Positions 8,018-21,261 of a stretch of DNA of 64,000 bases are shown piece after piece. Source of the DNA: Paucibacter sp. KBW04 (GTDB lineage Bacteria > Pseudomonadota > Gammaproteobacteria > Burkholderiales > Burkholderiaceae_C); NCBI RefSeq assembly GCF_003852425.1, contig NZ_QAJN01000001.1, positions 571,987-635,986 on the forward strand. Reading direction: 5' to 3'. Below the pieces are notes generated by a model. The model was not told the origin of the DNA and did no database searches. It was given only the letters and a program-made list of their open reading frames with translations. Positions within the stretch are counted from its first letter, which is position 1. Every line of letters starts with the position of its first letter. The translations under genes and the position numbers were made by a program.

Positions 8018-10279
8018 TCAGCTCAGCAGGCCGCGCTCGCGACATTGCCGCAAGGCTTGATCCATGGCGTCCAGCAGGGCGGCGGTATGGCTTTCGCACC
8101 AGGCCCAATCGGGCGGGGTGGAGGCTTGACCGGCGCGTTGGCGCAGGCCTTGCTCTAGGAACTTGGCGCGCTCGGCCAGGGCCAAGACGCCTAAATTAGC
8201 CGCCGCACCCTTGATGCTGTGCGCCTCGCTGCGCAAGGCTTCGGCCTCATGTCGGCTCAGGGCCAGCGCCAGCCGTGGCCTGGCCTCTTGCAGGCTTTGC
8301 GCAAAACTGCGGTAGAGCTGGGCCAGGGCCGGCGCGGGCAGCAATTGCTGCAGGTCTTGCAGCGTCTGCTCATTCCAGTCGCTCTGGGTCGGTTCGGTTT
8401 GGGCCTGCGCGCTGGCGGGCTGCCCCTCGCCGGGCAACTGGGCCGCAAAGGCTTGCAGGCGCTGGCTGAGCATGTCCACGCTGACCGGTTTGGCCAGAAA
8501 GTCGTTCATGCCCAGGTCCAGGGCGCGTTGGCGCGAGTCTTCAAACGCATCGGCCGAGAGTGCGAAGATGGGCGTGGCGGACTTGGGTGCGGGCAGGGCG
8601 CGTATGGCCTGGGTGGCTTGAAAGCCGTCCATCACCGGCGTGTGCAAGTCCATCAGCACCAGATCAAAGTCCTGGGCCTTGAGGGCTTGCAAGGCCTCGA
8701 AGCCGTTCTCACAGAAGCGGGCTTGATGGCCCAGCTTGTCTAGCACCGCCTGCAAAAACGCGCGGTTGGTGGCGTGATCTTCGGAGACAAGAATCCGCAG
8801 CGGCCGGGCTTGCTTGGGCAAGCCCGCAGGGCCGGGCGGGAAGGCCTCGTCGGCACTGGCCGGGGCTGGCAAGCGCTCCTCCAGCGGCAGCTCCAGGGTG
8901 AAGGTGGAGCCCAGGCCGGGTTCGCTGCAAACGGTGATGTCGCCCCCCATCAGACGGGCCAAATTGCGCGAGATCTCCAGCCCCAGTCCGGCCCCGCCAA
9001 AGCGGCGCGAGCTGCTGGCATCACCCTGGCTGAAGCGCTGGAACAGCTTGGCCTGGGTGGCGGCGTCCATGCCCAGACCGGTGTCGCTGACCTCGCAGCG
9101 CAGCAGGGCGCGACCCTGGCCATCCGCTTGGCGACTCAGGCGCAGGCTGATTCGGCCGCGCTCCGAGAACTTGATCGCATTGCTGAGCAGATTGAGCAGG
9201 ATCTGGCGCAGCCGGGTGGGGTCGGCCGCGATCCAGTCGGGCAGGCCGGGCTCGCGGTCCACGCGCAGGTCCAGGCCCTTGGCCTGGGCGGCCGGCCAGC
9301 TCAGCTCTTGCAGCTCGGCCAGCAGTCGGCTGAGCTGCACCGGCTCCAGCTGCACGGTGATGGCGCCGGCCTCCATCTTGGAGACATCCAGAATGTCGTT
9401 GAGCACCGTCAGCAGGTGGCGGCCGGAGTCCTCCGCGGCGCGCAGCTGGTCTTGCTGGCTCGGGCTCAGCGGGGTGTCCTTGAGCAGGCTCAACATGCCC
9501 AGCAGGCCATGCATGGGGGTGCGCAACTCATGGCTCATATTGGCCAAGAACACGCTTTTGGCGCGGCTGCCGGCCTCGGCCTCGTGGCGGGCTTGGCGTA
9601 GCACCTCGGCCTGTTCTTCCTGGGCCTGGCCGTAGCGGGTCAGGCGGCCGAACTGGCGCATCACGACCAGGCCCAGGCCTAGCGTCAGCGTGCATTGCAG
9701 CAGGGTCAGGGCGATGCTGAGCCGGGCCTGGCGACGCACCAACTCATTGCGTTCCACCGTCTGCGCCGCGACATGATGCGAGACGGTCACCGAGAGGCTG
9801 CGTATGGCCTCGGCCATGCCGTCCATACGCTCGATGGCGGCGCGCATTTTCTCGGGGTGTTCGCGCACGGTCTGGGCCGTCAGCGGCAGGGCATCGGCCC
9901 ATTGCACAAACTGCTTGCTGCGCGCCAGCGTGCTGAGGTAGTCGGGGCTGGCCTGCAGAATCTTGGCCGCATGTTCGCTCTCGATCAGATTGACCCGGCT
10001 GACGAAAATCTCGAAGCGCTGTTCGACCTGCTCGGCATCCACCGTGCTCTTAGGGTCCACGGCCTGCTGCAGCGACAGGCGCAGCTTCAGATACTCGGCC
10101 TCCAGCTGGAACAAGCTCCAGGCCAGGTAGTCGTCCTCGTAGCGATTGGTGGCGTTGAGCAGCTCGGTCTGGCGATGCTGCAGCATCGCCACGCCGCCAA
10201 AGGTGATGATCAGGGCCAGGGTGATGGCGCTCAGCGGCAGGGTCCAGCTGCGGCGCCTGAGGAAGGAGGCGGAAACCAT
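8018..10279 (-). CDS. Hybrid sensor histidine kinase with receiver and HPt domains
   Basis: A 753-residue membrane kinase. It has two transmembrane segments (about 13-33 and 188-210) enclosing a helical periplasmic sensor region, and a cytoplasmic HisKA domain with phospho-acceptor His250 in NMSHELRTPMHGL. A HATPase domain follows (N box LLNLLSNAIKFSERG; G boxes VSDTGLGMD and GAGLGLEIS). The receiver has its phosphorylatable Asp544 in LVLMDLHTP, and a C-terminal HPt domain has His687 in EAHSIKGAAANLG. It is an ArcB/BarA-style phosphorelay protein; no output regulator is adjacent. It lies 31 bases downstream of a periplasmic molybdopterin-fold protein that may be its sensory partner. Confidence 0.92.
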   Translation of the reverse strand: MVSASFLRRRSWTLPLSAITLALIITFGGVAMLQHRQTELLNATNRYEDDYLAWSLFQLEAEYLKLRLSLQQAVDPKSTVDAEQVEQRFEIFVSRVNLIESEHAAKILQASPDYLSTLARSKQFVQWADALPLTAQTVREHPEKMRAAIERMDGMAEAIRSLSVTVSHHVAAQTVERNELVRRQARLSIALTLLQCTLTLGLGLVVMRQFGRLTRYGQAQEEQAEVLRQARHEAEAGSRAKSVFLANMSHELRTPMHGLLGMLSLLKDTPLSPSQQDQLRAAEDSGRHLLTVLNDILDVSKMEAGAITVQLEPVQLSRLLAELQELSWPAAQAKGLDLRVDREPGLPDWIAADPTRLRQILLNLLSNAIKFSERGRISLRLSRQADGQGRALLRCEVSDTGLGMDAATQAKLFQRFSQGDASSSRRFGGAGLGLEISRNLARLMGGDITVCSEPGLGSTFTLELPLEERLPAPASADEAFPPGPAGLPKQARPLRILVSEDHATNRAFLQAVLDKLGHQARFCENGFEALQALKAQDFDLVLMDLHTPVMDGFQATQAIRALPAPKSATPIFALSADAFEDSRQRALDLGMNDFLAKPVSVDMLSQRLQAFAAQLPGEGQPASAQAQTEPTQSDWNEQTLQDLQQLLPAPALAQLYRSFAQSLQEARPRLALALSRHEAEALRSEAHSIKGAAANLGVLALAERAKFLEQGLRQRAGQASTPPDWAWCESHTAALLDAMDQALRQCRERGLLS

Positions 10280-10310
10280 GGTCTGAAAAGGCGGGCGCGA
10301 TCCCTGGGGC

Positions 10311-10882
10311 CTATTTGACGATCAGGGCTTTGAGCTGCCAGACGGAGCGGCTGTAGTACAGCGCGGAACGAAAGCTGGGGTCGGCATCAAAGGGGTAGAG
10401 CACGAAGAGCGGGCCTTTGTCGCGCACCGGCATGGGCTGATCGTCCATCAGACGCGCCAGCAGCACCGGATGCTTGGCGATGTCTTCCATGGGGATGCTG
10501 ACCTTGTAGTCGTTCAGGGCCAGGGCCTCCACCGTCTCGCCCTGGGCGCCCACGGCGGCCAACACATCACGCAGCAAGGGGCCGGTGAATTTGTGCGGCT
10601 TGGGGTACCAAGGGGTTTTGGTGACGAAGCTGTGTTGGGGCAGGGCCGCGAGCTGGTCTTGGTCCAGCAGGGCGGGGCCGCCGGGCAGGCCGTTTTGCAG
10701 CAGACGGCCGCTGATGCTCAGGACCACGCGGCGCGCAGGCATGGGGCTGGCGGCAGCCCGGGCCGGGTCCGATGCAGCGGCCTGGGAGGCCGGCGTCGAT
10801 CCCGGCTGCGCCTGCGCGAGCTGGGCCAGGCCGAGCAGGCTCAGGCAGGCCAGCGAGTGCAGGCCCGGCGCTGCCCGTGGCA

Positions 10883-10883
<1 letters not shown>
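10311..10883 (-). CDS. Small periplasmic molybdopterin-oxidoreductase-fold protein, cysteine-free
   Basis: A 190-residue exported protein (signal peptide about 1-25, ending LAQAQ). The body matches the short stand-alone version of the sulfite-oxidase-type molybdopterin domain: TKTPWYPKPHKFTGPLLRDVLAAVGA, then ALNDYKVSIPMED, then VRDKGPLFVLYPFD and YSRSVWQLKAL. The mature part contains no Cys at all, so the Mo-ligating Cys of true sulfite oxidases is absent and catalysis is unlikely. Homologues are often encoded beside membrane signalling proteins, and here a hybrid histidine kinase follows. Its start overlaps the argG stop by one base (TGATG), implying coupled translation. A role as a ligand or redox sensor is inference. 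Confidence 0.75.
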
Positions 10884-14247
<3,364 letters not shown>

Positions 14248-14251
<4 letters not shown>

Positions 14252-15120
14252 AAGCTCGAATTCGGCCCGGCGAGAAAGGCTTCTTCCTCGGCCGTGGAGG
14301 GCCGGCCGAGGATGGCGTTGCGATGCGGGAAGCGGCCAAAGCGCTCGACCACGACCTGGTGCTTGCGGGCATAGTCCAGCGCGCCTTCCAGGCGGGGGTC
14401 AAGTCTTGCCAGGGCCTCGAACTCCTGCACGCAACGTGCTTGCAGCGCGGGGTTTTCGGCATGCTCCAGGGGCATCAAGGCAAACCACTGTTGCAAGGGC
14501 TGCAGGCCGGCAAATGCGGCGCTGTCGTCCAAGAGTGCCAGGGCTTCGCTGAGGGCCTGTGGGTCGCCGGCAAAGCTCCGCGCCTGGCCACGGAAGTGGT
14601 TGCGGGTGAATTGGTCTAGCACCACGATGCGGGCCAGGCGTCCAAGGGCGCTGGCTCGCCAGTCCTGCAAGCCGCCGCTCAGGGCGCTGTCGATCAAATC
14701 ACCGAAGCGCTGGCCAATCTCGGCATCGGTGCTCTCGCTCTTGGTGAACCAGAGGGCGCGAATCTGGCCTTCCTCGGCGCTGCCCATGGCGCCAAACCAG
14801 TAGTTGAGTACCTGCTGGGCCGGGCGCGGCAGTGTCAAACGCTGCCAGCGTGGCTGGCGCTTCAGATAGGCCGCCACATAGCTGCAACTGGGCCGCAGCT
14901 GCCAGCCGTCCTGGCCGGCCAGCCATTGCAAGCCGTGCTCGACCAGCTTGGCGGCCAAGCCGCGGCCTTGCAAGGCCGGATCTACACCGGTGTGGTGGAA
15001 GTCGATCTGATCGCCGCGCTGGAGATAGTCCAGCTCGATGGGGTGGCCATCCACCAAGGCGTGGAAACGGCCGCGCCCCTCGGCGCTGCGGCTGTGCTGA
15101 ATCTGCGGCTCGTCGTTCAT
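14248..15120 (-). CDS. Fusion of a small GNAT-type acetyltransferase domain and DUF924
   Basis: A 290-residue two-domain protein. Residues about 15-98 match the short NATD1/YjdJ-like GNAT fold: HHTGVDPALQGRGLAAKLVE is the acetyl-CoA loop, followed by LRPSCSYVAAYLKRQPRW. Residues about 105-285 are a complete DUF924 domain (VLNYWFGAMG, RIVVLDQFTRNHFRG, WFALMPLEHAEN, GRFPHRNAILGRPSTAEEEAFL). DUF924 normally occurs alone at about 180-190 residues, so the join is notable. No reading-frame break separates the halves. Function unknown; the DUF924 His/Asp/Asn-rich core suggests a small-molecule or TPR-like binding role only by inference. Confidence 0.82.
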
Positions 15121-15138
15121 GCGGGGCTTTCTACTTGA

Positions 15139-17313
15139 TCAGCGTTTCAGCTGCTGCCACAGATAGGCATATTCCATGGCCTGCAAGGTGGCGCGCTGCT
15201 CGTTATCGGCCGCGCCGCCATGGCCGCCTTCGATGTTCTCGTAATAGAGCAGATCATGACCTTGCGACTGCATCAGGGCCGCCATTTTGCGGGCGTGCGC
15301 TGGGTGGACGCGGTCATCACGGGTCGAGGTGGTGAACAGCACCTTGGGATATTTCACGCTTTTCTTGACGTTCTGGTAGGGGCTGTATTTGCGGATGAAG
15401 TCCCATTCCTCGGCCTTGTCCGGGTCGCCGTACTCGGCCATCCAGGAGGCACCCGCCAGGAGCTTGTGATAGCGGCTCATGTCCAGCAAGGGCACCTGGC
15501 AGACCACGGCGTTGAAGAGATCGGGGCGCTGCACAAAAGTGGCGCCGACCAGCAGGCCGCCATTGCTGCCGCCCATGATGCCCAGATGCTTGGGCGAGCT
15601 GATTTTCCGCTTGACCAGGTCCTCGGCCACGGCGATGAAGTCCTCGTAGCTGCGCTGCTTGTTTTCCTTCACCGCCGCCTGGTGCCAGTTGGGGCCGAAC
15701 TCGCCGCCGCCACGGATATTGGCCAGCACGAAAACGCCGCCGCGTCCATACCAGGCACGACCGAAGCCGCCCGAGTACCAGGGCCGCATCGAGGCCTCGA
15801 AGCCGCCATAGCCGTAGAGCAGGGTGGGGTTCTTGCCGTCCAGCTTGACGCCCGGGGGCGAGACCACGAAATAGGGCACGCGGGTGCCGTCCTTGCTGGT
15901 CGCGAAGAACTGCTCGGCCTTCATGCCGCCGGCATTGAACTTGGGTTCGCGGGCCTTGAGCACTTGGCGCTCATCATTGCCGGCCTGGGCCAGATACAAG
16001 GTGTCGGGCGTCAGAAAGTCGGCGTAGTTGACGATGTAGCGGTCTGCCAGTTCGTCCTTGGGCAGCTCGCTGTCGTAGAGGCTGGCCACGCTCAGAGCGC
16101 CGGGGAAGGGCGCCTGGATCTTGCGGTGGCTGGGTTTGTCCCCGCTGAAGTTCCATTCCTCCAGCCGGCTGGCGACCTGGTCGCTGATGTTCAGGATCAG
16201 ATGCTGGCGCGTCACCGTGTAGCCGGCCAGGGAGCGGGTGGCCGTGGGGCTGAACAAGGTGTCGAACTTGCGTTCACCCTTCAAGAAGGCGGCCGTGTCG
16301 ACCAGCAGCAGGGCGCCGGCTGGATAGCTTTGCCCGCCGGCCTGCCAATCCTTGCGCGGCTGCAAGAGCAGGCGCGAACCCCAGAAATTGGCCTGCACAT
16401 CGCTGGGCAGGTCCAGCTTCACAAGCTTGCCGTCTTGCAAGAGGAAGGCGGCCTGGTTGTAAAAGTCCAGGGCGCGGCTGAACAGGGTGTGCTCATGGCC
16501 GGGTGTGCGATCGACGTAGACGCTGGCCGCCACGTCCTGGGCCTCACCCTCGAACACGATCTTGGCCTCGCCAAGCGGCGTGCCGCGCTGCCAGCGCTTG
16601 ATGACGCGGGGGTAGCCCGAGTCGGTCAGCGAGCCGGGGCCGAAATCGGTGCCCACATAGACCGTGTTCTCGTCCGCCCACACCACTTCCGACTTGGCCT
16701 CTGGCAAGCTGAAGCCCTCAGGCACAAACTGTTTGCTCTGGGTGTCGAATTCGCGCACCACCGTGGCATCGGCGCCGCCGCGCGAGAGCGAAACCAGGCA
16801 GCGCCGGTAGTCGGGGGCCAGGCATTGGGCGCCGCCAAACACCCAGTTTTCCTTCTCGGCCGCGCCCAGGGCGTCCAGATCTAGCACCGTCTCCCACTGG
16901 GGTTCGGCTCTTTGGTATTCGGCCAGGCTGGCGCGGCGCCACAGGCCGCGTTTGTGCTGCTCGTCCTGCCAGAGGTTGTAGAGCCAGGGCCCCATGCGGC
17001 GCACCTGGGGGATGCGATCCTTGGCGTTCAAGATCTCGACCAAGTCCTTGCGCAAGCCCTTGTACTCGGGGCGTGATTGCAGCAGCTTGGTGCTCTGGGC
17101 ATTGCGTTCTCGCACCCAGGCCAGGGCGCGCTCGCCCTGTACCTCTTCCAGCCAACGGAAAGGGTCTTCCGTTGCGATGGTGCTGGCACTGGTGCTGTTG
17201 CCGATTTTGGCCTGGGCCATGAGGGTCTCCGTGGGCAGCATTTGCAGGCACAGGGTGGCCAGACTGGCCAGGCCCAGACGGCCGATGGTTTGGGTGCGAG
17301 AGGGGGTGGTCAT
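15139..17313 (-). CDS. Prolyl oligopeptidase family serine peptidase (S9A), exported
   Basis: A 724-residue S9 peptidase with an N-terminal beta-propeller and a C-terminal alpha/beta-hydrolase. Catalytic residues are visible: Ser583 in MGGSNGGLLVGA, Asp in STRDDRVHPAHA, and His698 in EGGHGGAADN. The propeller start DPFRWLEEVQGERALAWVRE is typical. Residues 1-35 look like a signal peptide (LGLASLATLCLQMLP...AQA), so it probably works in the periplasm on peptides under 30 residues. A start at the internal Met32 (MAQAKIG) would remove that signal. The start overlaps the yaeQ stop by 4 bases (ATGA), indicating translational coupling. Confidence 0.92.
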   Translation of the reverse strand: MTTPSRTQTIGRLGLASLATLCLQMLPTETLMAQAKIGNSTSASTIATEDPFRWLEEVQGERALAWVRERNAQSTKLLQSRPEYKGLRKDLVEILNAKDRIPQVRRMGPWLYNLWQDEQHKRGLWRRASLAEYQRAEPQWETVLDLDALGAAEKENWVFGGAQCLAPDYRRCLVSLSRGGADATVVREFDTQSKQFVPEGFSLPEAKSEVVWADENTVYVGTDFGPGSLTDSGYPRVIKRWQRGTPLGEAKIVFEGEAQDVAASVYVDRTPGHEHTLFSRALDFYNQAAFLLQDGKLVKLDLPSDVQANFWGSRLLLQPRKDWQAGGQSYPAGALLLVDTAAFLKGERKFDTLFSPTATRSLAGYTVTRQHLILNISDQVASRLEEWNFSGDKPSHRKIQAPFPGALSVASLYDSELPKDELADRYIVNYADFLTPDTLYLAQAGNDERQVLKAREPKFNAGGMKAEQFFATSKDGTRVPYFVVSPPGVKLDGKNPTLLYGYGGFEASMRPWYSGGFGRAWYGRGGVFVLANIRGGGEFGPNWHQAAVKENKQRSYEDFIAVAEDLVKRKISSPKHLGIMGGSNGGLLVGATFVQRPDLFNAVVCQVPLLDMSRYHKLLAGASWMAEYGDPDKAEEWDFIRKYSPYQNVKKSVKYPKVLFTTSTRDDRVHPAHARKMAALMQSQGHDLLYYENIEGGHGGAADNEQRATLQAMEYAYLWQQLKR

Positions 17314-17870
17314 TCCTGGGAGCGTTTGAGCGCGATCGGGTTGATTTCCAGCGAATCCTCGGCAGTCGACACATAGATGCCGCCGTCCTGCACGGTCACC
17401 TGCAACTGCATGCTGCGCTGGGCCAATTTCGCCAGCGATTGTGATTGCTCGGCCGGGATCTGCCAGACGGACAAACGCGGAGCGCGCGTCAGCTTGGATT
17501 CGATATTCGCCCACCAGATCGGCGTGCTGTAGGCATAGCCGTAGACGCTGACCCGCTCCGAGCGGCCGTGGGCCTTGAGCAGGCGGCGCTCGTCGGGCTG
17601 GCCCAGGTCGATCCAGTGCAGGATGTCGCCGGTCAGGTCGCGCTGCCACAGCTCGGGCTCATCGGCATCGGCCAGGCCCTTGCTCAGCTCCAGGCGGCCG
17701 CGCAAATCGTCGGCGGGCACATTGAGGGCGAAGGCCAGGATGCGAATCATCATGCGCTCGTCGGTCTCGGAAGGCTGGCGGGCGATGGTCAGATTGTGTT
17801 CGCCGTAGACATTGCGGTCCATGTCGGCGATCTGGATTTGGGCTTTGTGTATGGTGGCTTTGATGGCCAT
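17310..17870 (-). CDS. yaeQ: YaeQ family protein
   Basis: A 186-residue protein of the YaeQ family, beginning MAIKATIHKAQIQIADMDR and containing RMMIRILAFAL, ELWQRDLTGDILHWIDLGQP and VYGYAYSTPIWW, which correspond to the conserved core of the PD-(D/E)XK-fold YaeQ proteins. Biochemical function is not established; early reports of an RfaH-suppressing effect on transcription elongation have not given a mechanism. Its stop overlaps the start of the prolyl oligopeptidase gene. The start at 17870 is the conserved one. Confidence 0.9.
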   Translation of the reverse strand: MAIKATIHKAQIQIADMDRNVYGEHNLTIARQPSETDERMMIRILAFALNVPADDLRGRLELSKGLADADEPELWQRDLTGDILHWIDLGQPDERRLLKAHGRSERVSVYGYAYSTPIWWANIESKLTRAPRLSVWQIPAEQSQSLAKLAQRSMQLQVTVQDGGIYVSTAEDSLEINPIALKRSQE

Positions 17871-18012
17871 GGGGCTGAGCTCGTCTTTGTTCTGTTCGCC
17901 ACCCGGGCGGGGCGGAAGTGGCGGGATTATCGGCGCAGCCTGCATTCGTCCGGCCCGGGCTGAGGGACAATCCAGCGCTTCCAACCCAAAGCAGCCGCAG
18001 GCGTCCCTCCCC

Positions 18013-18285
18013 ATGAGCATGAAGAAAACCGATCTCGACCGCCTCGCCGGCCTCAAACTCGACACGCAGATGCGTGGCGCCCCCATCCCCGGCCGCTTTG
18101 GCCAGGGCGCGGCCCAGCTGCCCGATCGCAAGGAGCAGCGCCGCCTGGACAGTGCCGCCGGCCTGGTGCCCTTTGCCTGCAAGCTGCCGGCTGCGCTGGC
18201 GCAAAGCCTGCGCGAGCAAGCCGCCACGCACGAAGGCGGCATCAACGGCCTGGTGGCCGAACTGCTGCGCAAGGGCCAGTCCTGA
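18013..18285 (+). CDS. Conserved hypothetical protein (90 aa)
   Basis: A small basic protein starting MSMKKTDLDRLAGLKLDTQM with RKEQRRLDSAAGLVPFACKL in the middle and a helical, amphipathic C-terminal half (LAQSLREQAATHEGGINGLVAELL). I recognise it as resembling conserved small proteins of Burkholderiales but know of no function. No signal peptide, membrane segment or metal motif is seen. The GLVPFACKLP...L..QA pattern is vaguely like ribbon-helix-helix or antitoxin-style proteins, but there is no partner toxin gene. It is divergent from yaeQ, 142 bases away. Confidence 0.7.
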   Translation: MSMKKTDLDRLAGLKLDTQMRGAPIPGRFGQGAAQLPDRKEQRRLDSAAGLVPFACKLPAALAQSLREQAATHEGGINGLVAELLRKGQS

Positions 18286-18393
18286 TCCCAGGCTTTCCTC
18301 ATGCCGGCCAACGCGTGGCATGATGGGCGCCTCTTTTTCTGTCAGCGCTTGCTGGGCCCCCGGGGCCCGAGCGCATTCAGCCGAGTCTTTGCC

Positions 18394-19062
18394 ATGAAAC
18401 GTATCCTTCTCTCCCTCGCTTTGGCCGCTGCCTTGCCCGTTTTTGCCCAGTCCGGCTCCACGGTCAATCCCAATGCCAAGGTGGACCCCAAGAACAACAA
18501 GGTCGGCAAGCCCGTCGTTGAGAAGCCCAAGGTCAAGCTGATGACGCGCGACGAGCTGCGCCATTGCCTGGACTTGAACGACGCCAATGTCAAGGAAGCC
18601 CAGGCCATCAAGGACGGCCAGGCGGCTTACAAGCAGGAAAGCACCGACCTGCGCAACGAAAAAGATGCGCTGACCAAGGAAGAAGAGGCCTACACGGCCA
18701 ATGTGGCCGAGTTGAAGAAAGAGCGCGAAGCCATTCTGAAAATGAATGAGGACATCAAGGCCGCCGCGCCCAAGATGAGCAAGGAAGAGCTGGACGCCAA
18801 GCGCAAGGAATACGAAGCGCGTGCCGCCAAGTTCGACGCCAGCGCCGGCCCCGTGATCGAGAGCGGCAAGGCCCTGGAAGGCAAGCGCAAGGTCTTCAGC
18901 GACAAGGTCGACAAGTTCAACGCCAGCTTCAAGGTGCTGGAAGACCGCACCGAAGCCCATCTGGACAAGATGGACGCCTGGAAGGCCGAATGCAGCAACA
19001 AGTCCTATGACGAGGCGGACGAAGCCGCCGTCAAGAAGGAGCGCGCGGCCGCCGGCAAGTAA
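18394..19062 (+). CDS. Exported coiled-coil protein (222 aa), function unknown
   Basis: A signal peptide (residues 1-19, MKRILLSLALAAALPVFAQ) is followed by a Lys/Pro-rich linker and then a long charged helical region (about 50-205) rich in Glu, Lys and Ala with heptad-like spacing, predicted coiled coil. Two Cys (in RHCLDLND and KAECSNKSYDE) flank the helical region and could form a disulfide closing a helical hairpin. It is followed by a good terminator, so it is probably monocistronic. I recognise no family function; a periplasmic structural or chaperone role is only a guess. Confidence 0.75.
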   Translation: MKRILLSLALAAALPVFAQSGSTVNPNAKVDPKNNKVGKPVVEKPKVKLMTRDELRHCLDLNDANVKEAQAIKDGQAAYKQESTDLRNEKDALTKEEEAYTANVAELKKEREAILKMNEDIKAAAPKMSKEELDAKRKEYEARAAKFDASAGPVIESGKALEGKRKVFSDKVDKFNASFKVLEDRTEAHLDKMDAWKAECSNKSYDEADEAAVKKERAAAGK

Positions 19063-19084
19063 AGCCTGCCCGCCAGACTCCCCG

Positions 19085-19123
19085 GGGCGCCACGCTGTGA
19101 AAGGCTGGCGCCCTTTGTTTTTT
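19085..19123 (+). terminator. Rho-independent terminator after the coiled-coil gene
   Basis: GGGCGCCA (19085-19092) pairs with TGGCGCCC (19106-19113) and is followed by TTTGTTTTTT. It lies 22 bases past the stop of the exported coiled-coil gene. Confidence 0.88.
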
Positions 19124-19173
19124 CGGGATCGTTTTCTCTGCCCCTTTTTTTCTGAACTGAAAGCAGCTACCCC

Positions 19174-21234
19174 ATGAGCTCGGTGACTTCTCTGAACCCC
19201 TTGTTGCAGGACTGGACCGGTCCTTACGGCTTGCCGCCTTTTGCCGAGATCACGGCCGCCCATTTCCTGCCGGCTTTTGAGCAGGCGATTGCCCAGCACC
19301 GCGCCGAGTTGGACGCCATCGCGGCCCAGACCGATGCCCCCAGCTTCGCCAACACCCTGGCCAGCTTCGACCGCAGCGGCCGCCTGCTGACGCGCCTGGA
19401 GTCGCTGTTCTACAGCCTGGCCGCTTCAGCGACCTCGCCCGAATTGCAAGCCACCCAGCGCGCCTTGGCGGGCCCCTTGGCCGCGCACAATAGCTGGACC
19501 TATATGCATGAGGGTCTGTTCAAACGGGTGGATGCCTTGTTTCAGCAGCGCCAGGCGCTCGGCCTGGACTCGCAAGCCCTGCGTTTGCTGGAGCGGGTGC
19601 ATCTGGACTTTGTGCGCGCCGGGGCCAAATTGGCTGCTGCCGAACAAAAGCGTTATGCCCAGGTGATGGAGCGTCTGGCCGAGCTGAACACCCAGTTCGC
19701 TCAAAACGTGTTGGCCGATGAAACCGGCTACCAGCTCTTGCTGCAGGGCGAGGCCGACATCGCCGGCCTGCCGGACTTTCTGCTGGCCGCCGCCGCCCAG
19801 GCGGCCAGCGATCGCGGTCTGCCTGCAGGCAGTCGGGTGATCACCTTGTCGCGCTCCCTGATCGTGCCCTTTCTGACCTTTAGCGAGCGCCGTGATCTGC
19901 GCGAGCAGGCCTGGCGCGCCTGGGTGGGCCGGGGTGAGAACGCGGGTGCTACCGACAACCGCGCCGTGGCCCAGGAGATCCTGACGCTGCGCAATGAGCA
20001 GGCCCGCCTGCATGGCCATGCTTGCTATGCCGACTACGCCTTGGCCGACACCATGGCCGGCAGCCGCGCGGCCGTCGCCGGCCTGCTCTCGCAGGTCTGG
20101 GAGCCCGCCAAGACCGCCGCCGCTGCCGAGCAAGCGGCGCTGGAGGCCATGATGCAAAGCCTGGGTCATGCCCTGCCTCTGCAGGCCTGGGACTGGCGCT
20201 TCTACGCCGAGAAAGTCCGCAAGGCCCAGTACGATCTGGACGAGGCCGAGGTCAAGCCCTACTTCCCTCTGGACGCCATGGTGCAGGCCTTGTTCGACTG
20301 CGCCGGTCGTCTGTTTGGCCTGCGTTTCGAGGCGAGACCTGAGGTGGCGGCCTACCACCCCGATGTGCTGGTCTACGAGGTGCAGGACGCCGACGGCCGC
20401 TTGCGCGGCATCTTTTTGCACGACAACTTCGCGCGCAGCATCAAGCGCAGCGGTGCCTGGATGAATGCCCTGCGCCTGCAGGCCCGCAACGGACTGGACT
20501 GCCTGCCCATCATCCTGAACAACAACAATTTCGCCAAAGGCGCGGCCGGCCAGCCCACGCTCCTGAGCTTTGACGACACCCGCACCCTGTTCCATGAATT
20601 CGGCCATGGTTTGCACGGCCTGCTGTCTGACGTCGAATTTGAGCGGCTCTCGGGCACTCAGGTGCTGCGCGATTTTGTGGAGCTGCCCTCGCAGCTGTTC
20701 GAGCACTGGATGGCCGACCCAGCGGTGCTCAAGAAACACGCCCGCCACTACCAGACCGGCGAAGCGATTCCCGATGCCTTGCTGGCCAAGCTCAAGGCCG
20801 CGGCGCTGTTCAACCAGGGCTATGAAACGGTGCGTTACACCGCCAGCGCCCTGGTGGACCTGGCCGCTCACTCGCTGACCGAGGCCGAGGGCCCCGCGGT
20901 GGTGGACTTCGAGGCCAAGACCATGGCGGCCTACGGCCTGCCGGCAGCGGTGGGCATGAACCATCGCATGACGCATTTCCAGCATCTGTTCTCGGGCAGT
21001 TCTTACGCTGCGGGTTACTACGTGTACCTGTGGGCCGAGGTGCTGGAGGCCGATGGCTTTGAGGCCTTTGTGGAAGCGGGCGATATCTTCGATGCGGGCG
21101 TGGCCAAGCGTCTGCGCGACTGTATCTACTCGACCGGCAATAGCCGCGAGCCGGGGGAAGCGTTTCGGGCCTTCCGTGGCCGCGACGCGGTGGTGGGCCC
21201 CATGCTCAAGAGCCGAGGTCTGCTGCCCGCTTGA
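19174..21234 (+). CDS. M3 family zinc metallopeptidase, Dcp-like (peptidyl-dipeptidase/oligopeptidase A)
   Basis: A 686-residue cytoplasmic peptidase that degrades oligopeptides. The zinc motif is HEFGH (His474, Glu475, His478) in TLFHEFGHGLHGLLSD, with the third ligand Glu in the ERLSG region about 25 residues on. Family landmarks QAWDWRFYAEKVRKAQYDLDE, AAYHPDVLVYEV, FVELPSQLFEHWM and YAAGYYVYLWAEVLEADGF are nearly in step with E. coli Dcp, so a dipeptidyl carboxypeptidase activity is plausible; PrlC/OpdA is the alternative. Length matches both. The start at 19174 gives the family N-terminus. Confidence 0.92.
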   Translation: MSSVTSLNPLLQDWTGPYGLPPFAEITAAHFLPAFEQAIAQHRAELDAIAAQTDAPSFANTLASFDRSGRLLTRLESLFYSLAASATSPELQATQRALAGPLAAHNSWTYMHEGLFKRVDALFQQRQALGLDSQALRLLERVHLDFVRAGAKLAAAEQKRYAQVMERLAELNTQFAQNVLADETGYQLLLQGEADIAGLPDFLLAAAAQAASDRGLPAGSRVITLSRSLIVPFLTFSERRDLREQAWRAWVGRGENAGATDNRAVAQEILTLRNEQARLHGHACYADYALADTMAGSRAAVAGLLSQVWEPAKTAAAAEQAALEAMMQSLGHALPLQAWDWRFYAEKVRKAQYDLDEAEVKPYFPLDAMVQALFDCAGRLFGLRFEARPEVAAYHPDVLVYEVQDADGRLRGIFLHDNFARSIKRSGAWMNALRLQARNGLDCLPIILNNNNFAKGAAGQPTLLSFDDTRTLFHEFGHGLHGLLSDVEFERLSGTQVLRDFVELPSQLFEHWMADPAVLKKHARHYQTGEAIPDALLAKLKAAALFNQGYETVRYTASALVDLAAHSLTEAEGPAVVDFEAKTMAAYGLPAAVGMNHRMTHFQHLFSGSSYAAGYYVYLWAEVLEADGFEAFVEAGDIFDAGVAKRLRDCIYSTGNSREPGEAFRAFRGRDAVVGPMLKSRGLLPA

Positions 21235-21261
21235 GCGGGTTTAACCGATAGGAGTAGGGTG